Positions 24,066-35,764 of a stretch of 64,000 bases of DNA are shown here, piece after piece; position 1 is the first letter of the stretch, and each line of letters starts with the position of its first letter. The stretch is from positions 16,916,492-16,980,491 of the forward strand of contig OY986971.1 of NCBI GenBank assembly GCA_963920575.1, given 5' to 3'. A program made the position numbers and the translations under genes. The notes under the pieces are model-generated. The model was given only the letters and a program-made list of their open reading frames with translations, searched no databases and had not been told where the DNA came from. The DNA is from Narthecium ossifragum. Lineage: Eukaryota; Streptophyta; Magnoliopsida; Dioscoreales; Nartheciaceae.

Positions 24066-26072
24066 ATGTCGGGAGCTCGCAGCCAACCTCCGGTTGCCGG
24101 TCGGGGTGGGGCACGACTTGGTTGACCCGCCCGACCGGACAGGACTGCTCCTGTCAGGGTGGTCCGGGCTAGACGGACTGTACCATCACCAGCGGCGGTT
24201 TCGGTCGCAGATGTAGAGGTCTTCCTCGCCGAGGAGGAGGCCCCTATTCCTGTCGACGGGCGGGCCTCGGTGGCTATCACAATGGCTTTCTAGCGGCTGA
24301 ACCCGCTCAGGTTCAGCGGTAGGTGTGGAGATCCGACCGCAGCGGACGACTGGCTCGACGGAGTCTCGCGCGTCCTAGATGCTCTCTTCGTCGAGGACGA
24401 CCGGGTTCGGGTCACCCTCGTAGCGTTCCAGCTCGATGGAGACGCTCTTGACTGGTGGCGCATCGCCCAGCACACCAGTGACGGAGAGGTGCCACTGTGG
24501 GAGGGGTTCAGGGCGATGTTCTTGGACGTGCACTTCCCAGCGAGTGCACGTGACGCCCTGACCCGTGAGTACCAGTCCCTCTTGCAGGGTACTCGCTCAG
24601 TTCAGCAGTATGTCTCCAGGTTCACGCACCTTGTTCAATTTGCAAATACAGTAGCAGCAGATCAGACAGCCAGGGTGCGTCAGTTCGAGTGGGGACTTCG
24701 GCCAGAGATTCGGCGGTAGACGAGCTCACACTGCTTCCAGTCGTACTCAGCGATCCTGAACTGCGCCTTGTCAGTAGAGGCTCAGTTGCAGGACGATCGG
24801 TGCCGGGCAGTTCCACCGGCACCCCTCACCAGTACGCAGCAGCGACCCCAGGGCAGGGGGGGTTCGGTAGGGGGCAGCCGTGGCGTTACCGACCCTTTCA
24901 GCAGCGGCCGCAGCGTGCACCACAGTATCATCAGCCACTACCGAGCCCACCAGCCCCGTTTCTACTGACGGCCGGGCCATCTAGGCAGGCTTCGTCAGGG
25001 GGAGGCTAGGGACGGCAGCCTGGCGGGGCGTCACCCACTTGCTTCCAGTGCGGGCAGCCGGGGCACTACCGTAGAGATTGCACTTCGCGAGGAGCGCGGG
25101 GCGCTATGCCGCAAGGCAGTAGAGGCGGAGGGTCCGGTGCCTTGCAGGGGAGCGGGGGTGGACGCGGGCGGGGGCGACCCAGGGGTGGAGGTGGCCATCG
25201 GGGGCAGGTGTTTGCCCTCCTAGTTCGCGAGCAGCAGGACACCATTCAGCTGTATCAGCCGCCACCACAGTACCAGCAGCCATTACAGTACCAGCCGCCG
25301 CGGCAGTATCAGCAGGTAGCGGCAGAGCCATCCGTCCTCAGAGGTATCTTTCAGCTTTCTAGTTCCTTAGTAGATGTGCTGATAGATTCAGGGGCGTCTC
25401 ACTCCTACATTGCTAGCATGTGCGTGGCATCGCTAGGGTTAGAGACGAGTCGGCTAGAGGTGGCACAGTCTGTAGACTCACCTATCGGCGGGGCAGTCAG
25501 GGTGGACCGGGTCTGCCGATCGTGTTCGCTGGAGGTTGGAGGCCTCCGGGTTGTGTCTAGACCTGCGGGTACTAGACATGACCGGCTTTGACGTGATACT
25601 CGGTATGGACTAGTTGGCAGCATACCGGCCCGTCATCGACTGTGGTCACCGGAGGGTGGTCTCTTGGACACCCGACGTGACACGGTTTGTCTTGTTGGGG
25701 GATCGGTTCTCCGCCGATTCCTTTGCTTGTGGTGTAGGGAGGCGTGGCAGCGAGCTCTCAGCCTTGTTGGCCAGCCTGTCCCTGTCCGGTTCTGAGGGAG
25801 TGCAGCAGAGCAGTTTTCCCAGAATCGTGTGCGACTACACCGACGTGTTTCCCGAGGTGTTGTCAGGGCTTCCACCACCCAGAGAGGTCGATTTTGAGAT
25901 CGACCTAGTATCAGGTACATCACCGATCTCTCTCTCAGCTTTCAGGATGGCACAAGCAGAGCAGAGTGAGTTGAGGACCCAGCTAGACGAGCTTACCAGC
26001 AGAGGCTTCATCCATCCCAGCATGTCTCCCTTGGGGGCGCCAGTGCTGTTCGCAAAGAAGAAGGATGGTACC
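24066..26072 (+). pseudogene. Element C gag, protease and start of RT, broken
   Basis: It starts at the ATG at 24066 (MSGARSQPP). Stops at 24291 and 24717 replace CAG of element A; a stop at 25611 replaces TGG. A frame change lies between 24719 and 25040. The zinc knuckle CFQCGQPGHYRRDC follows at 25040 and the protease motif DSGASHS near 25390. A one-base insertion near 25553 shifts the frame again inside protease. RT begins and runs to FAKKKDG at 26067, where the solo LTR is inserted. Homology to A is close throughout, so the identification is secure. Confidence 0.9.
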
Positions 26073-28379
26073 TGTGAGGACCTGCCCCTCTACCTCTGTG
26101 GCTCGTTGTAGACCGCAAGGGCAATTTGGTAAATTTCGCCTTGTTAGTTTGTTTCACACCCGCGTGTGCACACACAGGCCTTGTATGTGTTAGTGTTTGT
26201 TTAGAATGGCTAGGTGGACCCGGGATCGGAAGATCCCAACTCGGGCGCACGAAAGCTTGCCGTTGGGCAGCTGACGACCCTTGAGCGATCGATCGCACCA
26301 TAGAACGATCGATCGGACTTGTGAGCGAGTCGGTGGGTTTTGATCCGGGGCGAGAACGATCGATCGCTCCTTGGAGCGACAAATCGGAATCGCGTTGGTG
26401 GCTTTTCTGCTTCGCGAGGACGGCCACCGCTGGCCGTCGTTCTCCTCTGTCAAAGGGGGGGAGGACTTTCCCTCCCCTCCCCTCACTTTTCCCCCACTTT
26501 CCCGGCTTTCCCCTCCCCCTTTCCCCTCTTTTCTTCCCCTCCTCTTCCTCCTCCTCTCTTTCTTCTTCCTTCTTCCTTTCTCCCTCGAAGCCCTGTTTTT
26601 CCCCTGTTCCGGCAGCCAACCTTCATCACCTCCGTTCTCCCTCCTCCGACCATCTTTTCCGGCGTTCTAAGGCTCGTTGGATTCGTGACAACGAGAGGAA
26701 GATCCCTGAAGTGGTTTGGAGGCTTGTTGGCGATCAAATCATGGGGAATCAGCCGAGGAAAGCACAGCTAGGTAGGGTTATACCAACTGATGTTCTTTTC
26801 GGGTTTTCTTTAGATCTAGCCGTTGGATCTTGTTGATCCTTGATTTGTTGGATTCCTTATAGCGGTTAGAATTACTGATTTAAGTTTCATGTTAATCAGT
26901 TGAGATTTGAGTAGGTTTTACGCAAGATTAGTCTCGGATTTCTGGTTTTCTGCTGTCCTTGAGAAACAGCCGGCTTGCGGCGCGTTTTTCGGCCGGCGAA
27001 TACATGATCATAGCTTTTCATAAACATAAGAGTTGTAACTCTACTCGTTAGCTTTCTATGCCATCTTGTTTCATATTTTTCCGATTTATGTACGATTTGT
27101 TATGAATTGTTTTCTGGAGGGCTGCGTTGCAGCAATTAAGTTGGTAAGTGAGTTGATTAGCGGTTTTGATTTGTATTTTCCCGTTAATCCAACCGTTGGA
27201 TGATTATGATTTTTGGATATGATGATCTTGAATTCAACGTCGTTTGGACGTCGAATCGACGGGATCAATTAGCCCCTAAGTAGTGGTTTTGGGTCTTTGA
27301 ATATAATATTATATTTCGGAATATAATATTATATTGTGTACTGTTCATTAGCGGTTTTCGGGGTTGCTTCCCATTGCAGGAGTCCGCGGTTGACGGTCGC
27401 GGTACCATCGTAATGCCGGGACCCGCTGCGGATCGGCTGGCAGCGGTTGGTGGTACCGCTGCAGCGATCCAGTAGACCTGTATGATGCTTGACATACTGT
27501 TGCATGCTCTGCTTCTTATCTGTGTATGTCATAACATGCATTGTTGTTGTGTGCATTAGTTGCATTGGTTAGGGCGTGGGTGATCCTTGGGTCGCCGTCC
27601 CGAGGCTGGAAGCTCGGACTTAGCCCTAGGGCCGGGGTTGGGTGGTTTGGACCCGGTTTAAATTGTAGTGTCCAGTCGATTCGATGATAGGCTTAGATGA
27701 CTGGAGCACTTGTGGCTTGATGATTGTAGAGGTCGTGTCGGCCTTGAGTCGGATGCTGAGGTGTAGCCGGTGTCCCACTGTGCTGACCCGGGGAGTAGTG
27801 AAGTTGCCTACTCTGCTTGTGTGTCGCCAGTGTTGTTCCTGCTTTTAAGTGCTGCTCCTAGGCCTCAGGGACACGCGGTGGGGTTATGGGACCCCTGTAT
27901 ACACCCAAGTCCTACTTGAGGGTGACACTGTTGTGTTTCCCTCTTCCTTCTGTGTGTCGTAGTGTAGATCCCTACTGAGCTTAGTGCTCACTCCTACCCG
28001 GGCTGCGTTTTGCAGGTGCAGGCGTCAGTTCTTCCTCGGTGGCCCCTACCGGGCAGTTGGACGGCGGTGCGGCGACGCCTGGTGGCTTTTGAGAGGTGGC
28101 GATATTTACCGTTTTTACCCTTGCGTTAGATAGTCTCCTACGGGAGTAATGTTGTACTTTGAATCTTCCCCTCTCCGAGGATTTGTATATTATTACTTGA
28201 GTTTTTAATCTGAGGTTCGAGGTTTTGCTAATTAATATTGTTTTAATTGAGGGTGTTTTGGTGAATTGCTAGGGAGACCAATAGGTTAGAGGGAACCCTC
28301 GTCGTTCTTTTTCCGCGCTGGTTAGGTTTCGGTTCGCGTCGCCCGGCCCGGTTGGGATTTCGCGGGTCGGGGCGCGACA
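26073..28379 (+). repeat. Solo LTR of a chromovirus inside element C (TSD GTACC)
   Basis: It is a complete LTR of 2307 bp, beginning TGTGAGGACCTG and ending GCGACA, with GTACC on both sides (26068-26072 and 28380-28384). No internal domain is present, so LTR-LTR recombination removed it. It is the best full-length reference for the LTR of element A. Features include GATCGATC hairpins (about 26284-26392), an 81-nt pure pyrimidine run (26506-26586) and TG/CA ends. No obvious TATA hairpin of the C/H/D kind was seen. Confidence 0.96.
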
Positions 28380-28384
28380 GTACC

Positions 28385-30252
28385 CTTCGACTTTGCATAG
28401 ACTACAGGCGGCTCAACAGGGTGACGGTGAAGAACAGGTACCCGATGCCGAGGATCGACGACCTGTTTGACCAGCTGCGAGGATCTTCAGTGTTCTCGAA
28501 GATCGACCTCCGCACTGGCTACCACCAGTTGAGGGTTTGGGATTGCGACATCCCAAAGACGGCATTCCGGACTCGGTACGACCTATACGAGTTCGTGGTG
28601 ATGTCGGTTGGGCTGACGAACGAACCAACAGCGTTCATGGATCTCATGCAGAGGATCTTCCGGCCCTTCCTAGACGAGTTCGTTGTGGTGTTCGTCAACG
28701 ACATTCTCATCTACTCTCGGTCAGAGGCGGAGAACGAGTGACACTTGGCGATAGTGTTGCAGCTACTTCGGGAGCATCGGCTTTATGCCAAGGCTTCCAA
28801 GTGCGAGTTCTGGCTTGCACAGGTGGGGTTCCTTGGACACGTGGTGTCGGCAACAGGGATCTCAGTCGACCCCGCCAAGGTCGAGGCAGTGGTACAGTGG
28901 CAGAGACCGAGGACAGTGTTCGAGGTCCGAAGTTTCCTAGGCTTGGCGGGGTACTACAGACGGTTCGTGCGGGACTTCTCCAGAGTCGCCGGGCTGTTGA
29001 CCAGACTGACACAGAAGGCCGTCCCGTTCGTGTGGGATGATGCTTGTGAGCGAGCCTTCGTGGAGCTGAGGACCAGGTTGACCAGTGCACCGGTGCTGAT
29101 CGTCCCCGAGCGGTGAGGGTTTGGGGTGTGTCCTCATGCAGGAGGGCCACGCGGTTTCCTATGGTTCTCGCCAGCTGAAGAACCATGAGAGGAACTACCC
29201 GATCCATGACCTGGAGCTAGTAGCGGTGGTCTTCGCCCTGAAAACCTGGCGTCACTACCTCTATGGCGAGAAGTTTTCTGTCTTCTCGGACCATAAGAGC
29301 ATGAGGTACGTTTTCACCCAACGTGACCTCAACCTAAGGCAGCGACGCTGGATAGAGCTACTGGAGGACTACGACTTCGAGTTGCATTACCATCCTGGTA
29401 AGGCAAATGTCGTAGCAGACGCGCTGAGCAGATAGGTGAGAGACACCAAAACAGCAGTTGCAGGGTTGTCAGCGCGGCAGTGGCAGGCTCTAGAGACGAC
29501 GGGCTAGTTGGGGCTCGAGTTTGAGGATCGGGGATCCAGCAGCTTCCTCTACGCAGTGCTGAGTATGCCAGCGGTCTTAGCCAGAGTGTAAGAGGCACAA
29601 CACAGTGACCCAGAGCTCGAGAAGTTATGCACAGCAGCGGGCACAGAGGGCGCAGACGGAGACTTTACAGTATTGCCAGACGAAGGGCTACGGTTTTGAG
29701 GCAGAGTAGCGGTTCAAGCAGATCCAGTTCTTCGAGACGACGTCCTACGAGAGTTCCCCCACTCTCGCTTTGCAGTTCATCCCGGCGGCACCAAGATGTA
29801 CCAGGATCTTCGGCGACAGTTCTGATGGCGCGGGATGAAGAGGGCAGTGACGGAGTTCCTTTCGCGCTGCCTTACCTGTCAGAAGGTCAAGGCAGAGCAC
29901 CAGCAGACTCCGGGGTTACTTCAGCCGCTTCCACTAGCTGAGTGGAAGTGGGAGCACTTCACGATAGACTTCGTGACCGGGCTATCGAGATCTCCTAGGG
30001 GGAATGACGCGATTTGGGTCATCGTTGATCGATTGACCAAATCGGCGCACTTCCTACCTATGCGGACGACGGACTCGACTGACAGGTTAGGCAGTTTCTA
30101 CGTCGGAGAGGTAGTCAGAATACACGGAGTTCACGTTTCTATCGTGTCAGACCGTGACCCCAGGTTCACCAACAGGTTCTGGCGGGGCTTCCAGGAGGCA
30201 GTTGGCACACTCCTTACCTTCAGTACGGCGTTTAATCCACAGACAGACGGGC
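28385..30252 (+). pseudogene. Element C RT, RNase H and integrase, broken
   Basis: RT resumes exactly after the target duplication ([12 protein letters not shown]). The catalytic box reads FVND instead of FVDD. A stop lies at 28739. At about 29115 a deletion of about 35 bp removes the RNase H YCDASGEG segment with its first catalytic aspartate. RNase H then continues to ADALSR and a stop at 29433 (CAG in A); another stop at 29505 also replaces CAG. The integrase zinc finger (CLTCQKVKAEH) and core follow, up to FNPQTDG, where element E starts. Confidence 0.9.
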
Positions 30253-32658
30253 TGTCGTGCCCCGGCCCCGAAAACCCACCCGGACCGGGACACGAGGGGG
30301 AAGATCCTACATCTACTGACAACAAGCTCGCGGAACCGATACAAGAATACACAAGGACAAAAGTAATCTAACAATTATTAACCCAAAACTGTATTTACAA
30401 CAATAATTACATATAACAGGGTTATACAAAAATTACATCATCGGAGGTTTCCGCAAAAGCACAGACAAAGCCGTCCTGGCCCTCAAACATGGTCAGCTGG
30501 CGACGCGCTGCCGCAGGATGAACACCGGGGGCCCAAAGGAGAAGCGCTGGCACCTGTACCTACAAACACCGCGGTCCAGGTAGGAATGAGCAAAAAGCTC
30601 AGTAGGGTTCTACTCTACGACACACACAAGGAAGGGCGACTCCAACCGTACTAACTCTGTGCCAAGTACTGAGGCCTGCCAAGAACCCCATAAATCCCGT
30701 CAATAACCCGAAGTGCACCTGTCCAAAATACGTCCTTCGATGGCCACAGTTCAGGGGTGGGCTTTCTCCGATATTCCCTGACACCGGGTAGACAATGACG
30801 CTACCCGTAGGACACCCCTCTCCAAGCGGGATCTCCACGCCCGGCGGAACAACCGTGGTTACGACAACCATCTCTCAACACTCAAAGCACAGAGCCCGTA
30901 CAACCCCTAAACTCCAAATCATAAATCCCTTCGATACCCCCAGGGTTCCTGCCATAGTATGTCCCTCCGATGGCCACTGATTAAGGATGGGGCTTTCTCT
31001 GATAATCCCAAAAATAGGGTGGACAATGACGATACCAGTAGGACACCCATGCCGGGGTAACGACAGCCACCACTTAGCTATTTATACTGGAGTACTAGGG
31101 ATAACCCCAAACCCACGCCCTAGCCTAACATGCCTCTAATGCATAAGGAAACAGGTAAATATAAAACAGTAAAGCAGACAAATACATAGATAAAACAGTA
31201 AAGCAGTCAACAAACAAGACAGATATAAATAAAGCAGTAAAGCAGACAAATATATAAAGCAGTAACAAACAACAGTTATAAATAAAGCATGCCATTCTCT
31301 GCTGCCCCTGGAAAGCCCTGGATCGATCCAACATACTCATGGATCGATCCAGCCTGAAGTCGGGTCGATCCAACTTGCATGGATCGATCCCAACTCAGAA
31401 GGTCAAAGAACAAGAACAACATTCTCTACATAGCTGCTGTTTGAACCGTCGATCCGACGTCCAACCGACGTCGGATTTGGGATCCAAGCAAGCCTCCATT
31501 AGATATATAAGCATGGATAAACATACCCAAAATCCAGATTCATCCAATGGCTAGATTAACGAGAAAACGCTAATCAAAACCACTAATTAAACTAACTTAT
31601 CGATCAATTTCTGCAACGCAGCTCGCCAGTAATAAATTCATAACAAATCGTAGAAAAATCGGAAAAATGCTAAATAAGATGGAATGGAGAGCTAACTCAG
31701 CGATCTACAACTCTTGTATTCAACAAAACCCAAAATCATGCTCGTACAAGCCGGAAAACTCGCCGCAAGCCGGCTATTCTTCATGAACAGCAGAAAACCG
31801 GAAAATCCGCGATTAATCATGCATAAATCCTACTCAAAACTCATCCAAAGATCATGAAACTTATATCAGTAATTCCACTAGGCAAGATGCATCTAAATAC
31901 ATGAAGATCAACAGATCCAACGGTTGGATTAAGAGGATCCCATTAAATAGTGCATGTAGGTAGAACACCTACCGAGACATCTACTCCTTGGATGATCCCC
32001 GCTAAACAGCTGCTAACCAAGCTACTAAACCACGTCAAAGATCGTCCTCACGTCGCCACGATTCCAATGAGCCTTCAAGCTCCAAAAATGGTGGTCAGAG
32101 GAGGAAGGACGGCGAAGAAGGAGGTGCGGCCGGAAGAAAACAGAGCAAGCTCTGCTTGCGGGAAGAAGAAGAAGTAAAAGAGAAGAAAAGAGAAGGGAAG
32201 GGAAGGGAAGGGAAGGGAAGGGAAGGGAAGGGAAATCCGGGGGAAAGCCGGGAATGCCGGGGAAAAACAGGAGAGGCCATCCCCCTCCTTTTGACAAGGG
32301 AGCGACAGCCACGACGGTCGTCCTCTCAAAGAGGATAGCCAGACATACAAGGGATCGATCCCCCTAGGGGGAGGGATCGATCCTTTGCATGCCAAGCAAC
32401 GACTATTGAGCCTAGTGGGATCGATCCCCCCCTAGGCGGATCGATCCGACTTCACTCAAAAGTGAGGTTTGGGCAAACCCTTCTACCCAAACCCAGATCT
32501 TTCGATCCCGGGCCCACCTAACCTTTCTAATCAAACACATACACCAAACAAGGCCTGTGTGTGTACACGTGGGTGTGAACAAACCAACAAGGTACAATTT
32601 ACCAAATTGCCCTTGCGGTCAACAACGAGCCACATGAATAGAGGGACGGGTCCTCACA
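30253..32658 (-). repeat. 3' LTR of element E (2406 bp)
   Basis: On the plus strand it runs from TGTCGTGCCCC to GTCCTCACA, the complement of a TGTGAGGAC start. It has GATCGATC hairpins at 31319-31392 with arms ending CCA/TGG, another group at about 32350-32452, and a run of about eight GGGAA units at 32192-32232. Confidence 0.92.
32192..32232 (+). repeat. GGGAA pentamer run in the E 3' LTR
   Basis: About eight tandem GGGAA units. The 5' LTR copy (about 41593-41633) has about six, so the array length has changed since insertion. Runs of GGG at this spacing could form a G-quadruplex on the plus strand. Confidence 0.85.
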
Positions 32659-32695
32659 TCCTAAAACCCTTAAAAGAAATCTCGTCCCGAGATTC
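32659..32695 (-). other. Polypurine-tract region of element E
   Basis: On the minus strand CTTTTAAGGGTTTTAGGA immediately precedes the 3' LTR, preceded by ATCTCGGGACGAGAT. The same text with few changes precedes the 3' LTR of element A. Confidence 0.75.
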
Positions 32696-32761
32696 GATAA
32701 AGGGTAGGGCTCGGAAAACGAAAACGGCATCTAACAGGATACTACAAAGCGGTAAAAGTAC

Positions 32762-33214
32762 GAATTTTTTGCATTTTAGTACCCCTAAACTTTACTTTTG
32801 CCGGTTTAATACCTTGGCCCTGTTTTTTTGCAACTTAATACCCCATGGACATGGAAAACCCCATCTTACCCCTCACTTAACCCATGCCCATATAACACCA
32901 CATACATGCCATGCCCTGCCACATGACGTGGCATGACATGTATGTTATAATAATAATGCTCAATGGCAGCCAAATGGAGAGGAGAGCAAGGTGGCATGGC
33001 AATGCTTGTGCAGCAAGTACTCCAACAGCTGCTACACCTGCAACTAGCCATGGGTCTGGCAAGGGTTTAGGTGGAGAGGAGAGCAAGGTGGTCATGAACC
33101 TCCAGTGGCAGCCAAATGGAGATCATGGGAACATGGGTTTGGATTCAGGCAGAGATAATTACTGGGCTGGGGTTGGTTCTTCTTGGCATGGCCTTGTTAA
33201 CAGCTCCCTCATGT

Positions 33215-33245
<31 letters not shown>

Positions 33246-33397
33246 GCAGTGGTATACTATCTGATGTTGTCTCTAATTAGCTCTCTATCTCCAGGGTGGT
33301 CATGTCTAAAGTTTCCCTATTTGGAAAACTTAGGTCTTTCTTCTTCTTTTGTTTCCGGTGTTAGTTCTACGCGTACTTAATGTACTTAATGTAGTTC
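32762..33397 (+). repeat. Left inverted repeat of the MULE, with gene-like sequence
   Basis: It pairs with 35141-35764. Besides the terminal text it includes an open stretch ending in WHGLVNSSLM and a stop (33214-33216), and an AG microsatellite (33216-33243) longer than its partner's. The open stretch looks like a protein C-terminus captured from a host gene; I cannot name the gene. Confidence 0.85.
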
Positions 33398-33850
33398 TTG
33401 GACGTACTTAATATAGCTCCTACTCGTACTTAGTGTAGTTCTTGCGCGTCCTGAGATATCGCTCAATGCCCTAACACCGGAGGAGGAAGGGTAAAAAGGT
33501 AACCCGTGCGCACTTTCTTACGCGTAGTTAATGTAGTTATTGCGCGTACTTAATGTCGTTCCTATGCGTAATTAATGTATTTTATACGCGTACTTAATGT
33601 AGTTCTTGCGTGTACTTAATATAGCTCATACTCGTACTTAGTCTAGTTCTTGCACGTCCTACACGCGTATTACTTAAAAGAGACAAAGTACGCATAAAAA
33701 CTAGTAAATAGCGCATATAAAAGACCTTTACAACGCGTAGAAACAACCATAAGTACGTATAGAAACAACCATAAGTACGCGTATAAACAAGAGCGCATAG
33801 AAAACACCAAAAAGACACTTAGAAAGAACAAAAAGTACGCGTGTGAATGC
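33370..33850. repeat. Degenerate ACGCGTACTTAATGTAG repeats inside the MULE
   Basis: Variants of (G/A)CGCGTACTTAATGTAGTTCTTG recur at least eight times in direct orientation between 33370 and 33680. Inverted relatives with AAGTACGCGTA occur at 33680-33850. Similar TACGCGT words occur in both introns of the internal gene. Confidence 0.75.
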
Positions 33851-33993
33851 TACATTTCTTAGCGCAAAAAATTATGTAGGATATGGGGACGAAAATAATG
33901 GTATTTATTTTTTCCTCAATAGATGAGAGGAGAACACACCGCCTTGTGCCAAAAAAAAAATTAAAAAATTATTATTAAAAGGATTAAGTCGGG

Positions 33994-35184
33994 ATGAACA
34001 AGGGCTTACCGGAGTCAAAGACGAGTGAGATTAGTAAAAGGGCATGTACTTATGTCTGTGGGTGCACTGCTGTTCTGCTCATATGGTATTATGAGATTAC
34101 CGATTGCAGGGCACCAACCGTCTCGGACAGTATCCCACGCATGATGAGGTGGGGTCATTTACAGCTGGTGAGGAGAAAGAACCTCACCGACACTGTTACG
34201 CAAGGAACGACTACACGGGTAATGTCGAGCTAAAATATTGTTTAGATTTCTTTATGGCCGTCTAGTTTGGAATGTCTACTAACCAACTGTTGGTTTTCTA
34301 TAATTTCCAGCTTGTTTACATCGATGTGAAATGGACCTTGTATCTGAGGCATTCCACGCAAGCCGAGCAATCACGAAGACATACAACGATGGCTGGGACT
34401 TCTGATGCACTGTCCTCTCGTGAAGACGCACCCCCTAGGCGTGTTCAATTCATGACCATGCCGCGGTCGACCGAGAATGCCTATGCCAGCCCAAGAATTG
34501 AGATTAAGCTGGCTGAGGTACGTCGTTATAATCGATATTACTCGTCGTTAGATTTAATTACGTGTGATACTCGGTAACTGTTAAGTATTTATGCATGAAA
34601 ATCTAATATACTCGTGTTTTTTACTCAAAATATGCGTGTTTTAGAGCTATCATACTCGTGTTTATTAGTATAAGTACGCGTAGTTTTGATCTATCATACT
34701 TGTGTTTAATATTACTAATACGCGTCTTTATTAGCTATAATACACGTGTTTATTAGTATAAATACGCGCCTTTTTGATATATTGTACGTGTCTTTATTTT
34801 TAGTAATACACGTGTTTGTGTCTTATTATACTCGTGTTATTTGACAAGTATTTTTCGTGCGCACTTAACATTTTTTTTCCCCACTCTTGTCTCCAGCTGA
34901 GATCGGACGTCGATACATTGACTCGGAGGATTGTGGCCCAGGACGATGCTGTGAGGACGATGAACATCCAGAACAATTAATTGAGATTCAAATTGGCGGC
35001 AACGAATGCGCGGCTCGCTGAAGCCGAAGAAGAAATTGAAAGGCTCAAAGCGAAGTCACGGACACCTTCAATCATGAAGACACCGCGGAGTGTGTCCTTC
35101 CGAGAGGATGTTTTGGAGAAGGAGAAAGTGGCGCCCTCATGTACTACATTAAGTACATTATGTACGCGTAGAACTAACACATGA
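33994..35184 (+). pseudogene. Three-exon gene-like unit in the MULE, one premature stop
   Basis: Exons 33994-34218, 34311-34517 and 34897-35184 join in phase 0 with GT...AG introns. An in-frame TAA at 34978 interrupts exon 3, after which the frame stays open for 67 more codons. The first exon has GCTAVLLIWYYE...IPRMMRW, which resembles the end of the DUF1985 domain found in MULE-borne (Kaonashi/Ulp1-type) genes. The third has a heptad-like coiled coil (ARLAEAEEEIERLKAK). The resemblance to DUF1985 is from memory of the pattern and unproven. It could also be an unrelated captured host gene. Confidence 0.45.
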
Positions 35185-35764
35185 AACAAAAGAAGAAGAA
35201 AGACCTAAGTTTTCCAAATAGGGAAACTTTAGACATGACCACCCTGGAGATAGAGAGCTAATTAGAGACAACATTAGATAGTATACCACTGCTACCTCTC
35301 TCTCTCTCTCTACACGAGGGAGCTGTTAACAAGGCCATGCCAAGAAGAACCAACCCCAGCCTAGTAATTATCTCTGCCTGAATCTAAACCCATGTTCCCA
35401 TGATCTCCATTTGGCTGCCACTGGAGGTTCATGGCCACCTTGCTCTCCTCTCCTCCTAAACCCTTGCCAGACCCATGGCTAGTTGCAGGTGTAGCAGCTG
35501 TTGGAGTACTTGCTGCACAAGCATTGCCATGCCACCTTGCTCTCCTCTCCATTTGGCTGCCATTGAGCGTTATTATTATAACATACATGCCATGCTACGT
35601 CATGTGGCAGGGCATGGCATGTATGTGGTGTCATATGGGCATGGGTTAAGTGAGGGGTAAGATGGGGTTTTCCATGTCCATGGGGTATTAAGTTGCAAAA
35701 AAACAGGGCAAAGGTATTAAACCGGCAAAAGTAAAGTTTAGGGGTACTAAAATGCAAAAAATTC
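35141..35764 (-). repeat. Right inverted repeat of the MULE
   Basis: It is an inverted copy of 32762-33397 with small differences, including a shorter AG tract (about 35299-35316). Its inner end overlaps the last codons of the MULE internal gene. Confidence 0.88.

Larger units (their letters stand above)
21583..30252 (+). mobile_element. Ty3/gypsy chromovirus C, interrupted by a solo LTR and by element E
   Basis: It has a 5' LTR (21583-23862), PBS, and gag-pol homologous to A from 24066 into integrase. The coding part is split at 26072/28385 by a solo LTR and ends at 30252, where element E begins. The integrase C-terminus and 3' polypurine tract are absent. A 174-bp piece of the same LTR family at 43595-43768, on the far side of E and in the same orientation, may be what is left of its 3' LTR. 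Confidence 0.9.
32762..35764. mobile_element. Mutator-like element (MULE) with long inverted repeats, nested in E gag
   Basis: The 3003-bp element is flanked by an exact 10-bp duplication GTAAAAGTAC (32752-32761, 35765-35774). The inverted repeats are about 630 bp (32762-33397 and 35141-35764) and start GAATTTTTTGCATTTTAG, in the style of MULE ends. No transposase was found. The interior carries a spliced gene-like unit and many ACGCGTA-containing repeats. The 9-11 bp duplication size and long repeats support Mutator-like identity. Confidence 0.88.

Noticed and set aside
26321..26836. 171-codon plus-strand and 203-codon minus-strand ORFs in the solo LTR
   Set aside because: They cover the pyrimidine/purine tract and hairpins of an LTR; Ser/Pro/Phe or Glu/Lys/Gly runs follow from composition. 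The same holds for 39152-39650 and 42830-43432.
30253..30257. Target duplication for element E
   Set aside because: The left flank CGGGC and the sequence after 43594 (GGTAG) do not match; E's far end is recombinant, so no duplication can be claimed.
31125..31373. 82-codon hydrophobic minus-strand ORF (possible membrane peptide)
   Set aside because: It lies in LTR E and is produced by AT-rich TATAAATA/GCAGTAAA repeats; the copy at about 40550-40750 has the same composition without conservation of a protein.
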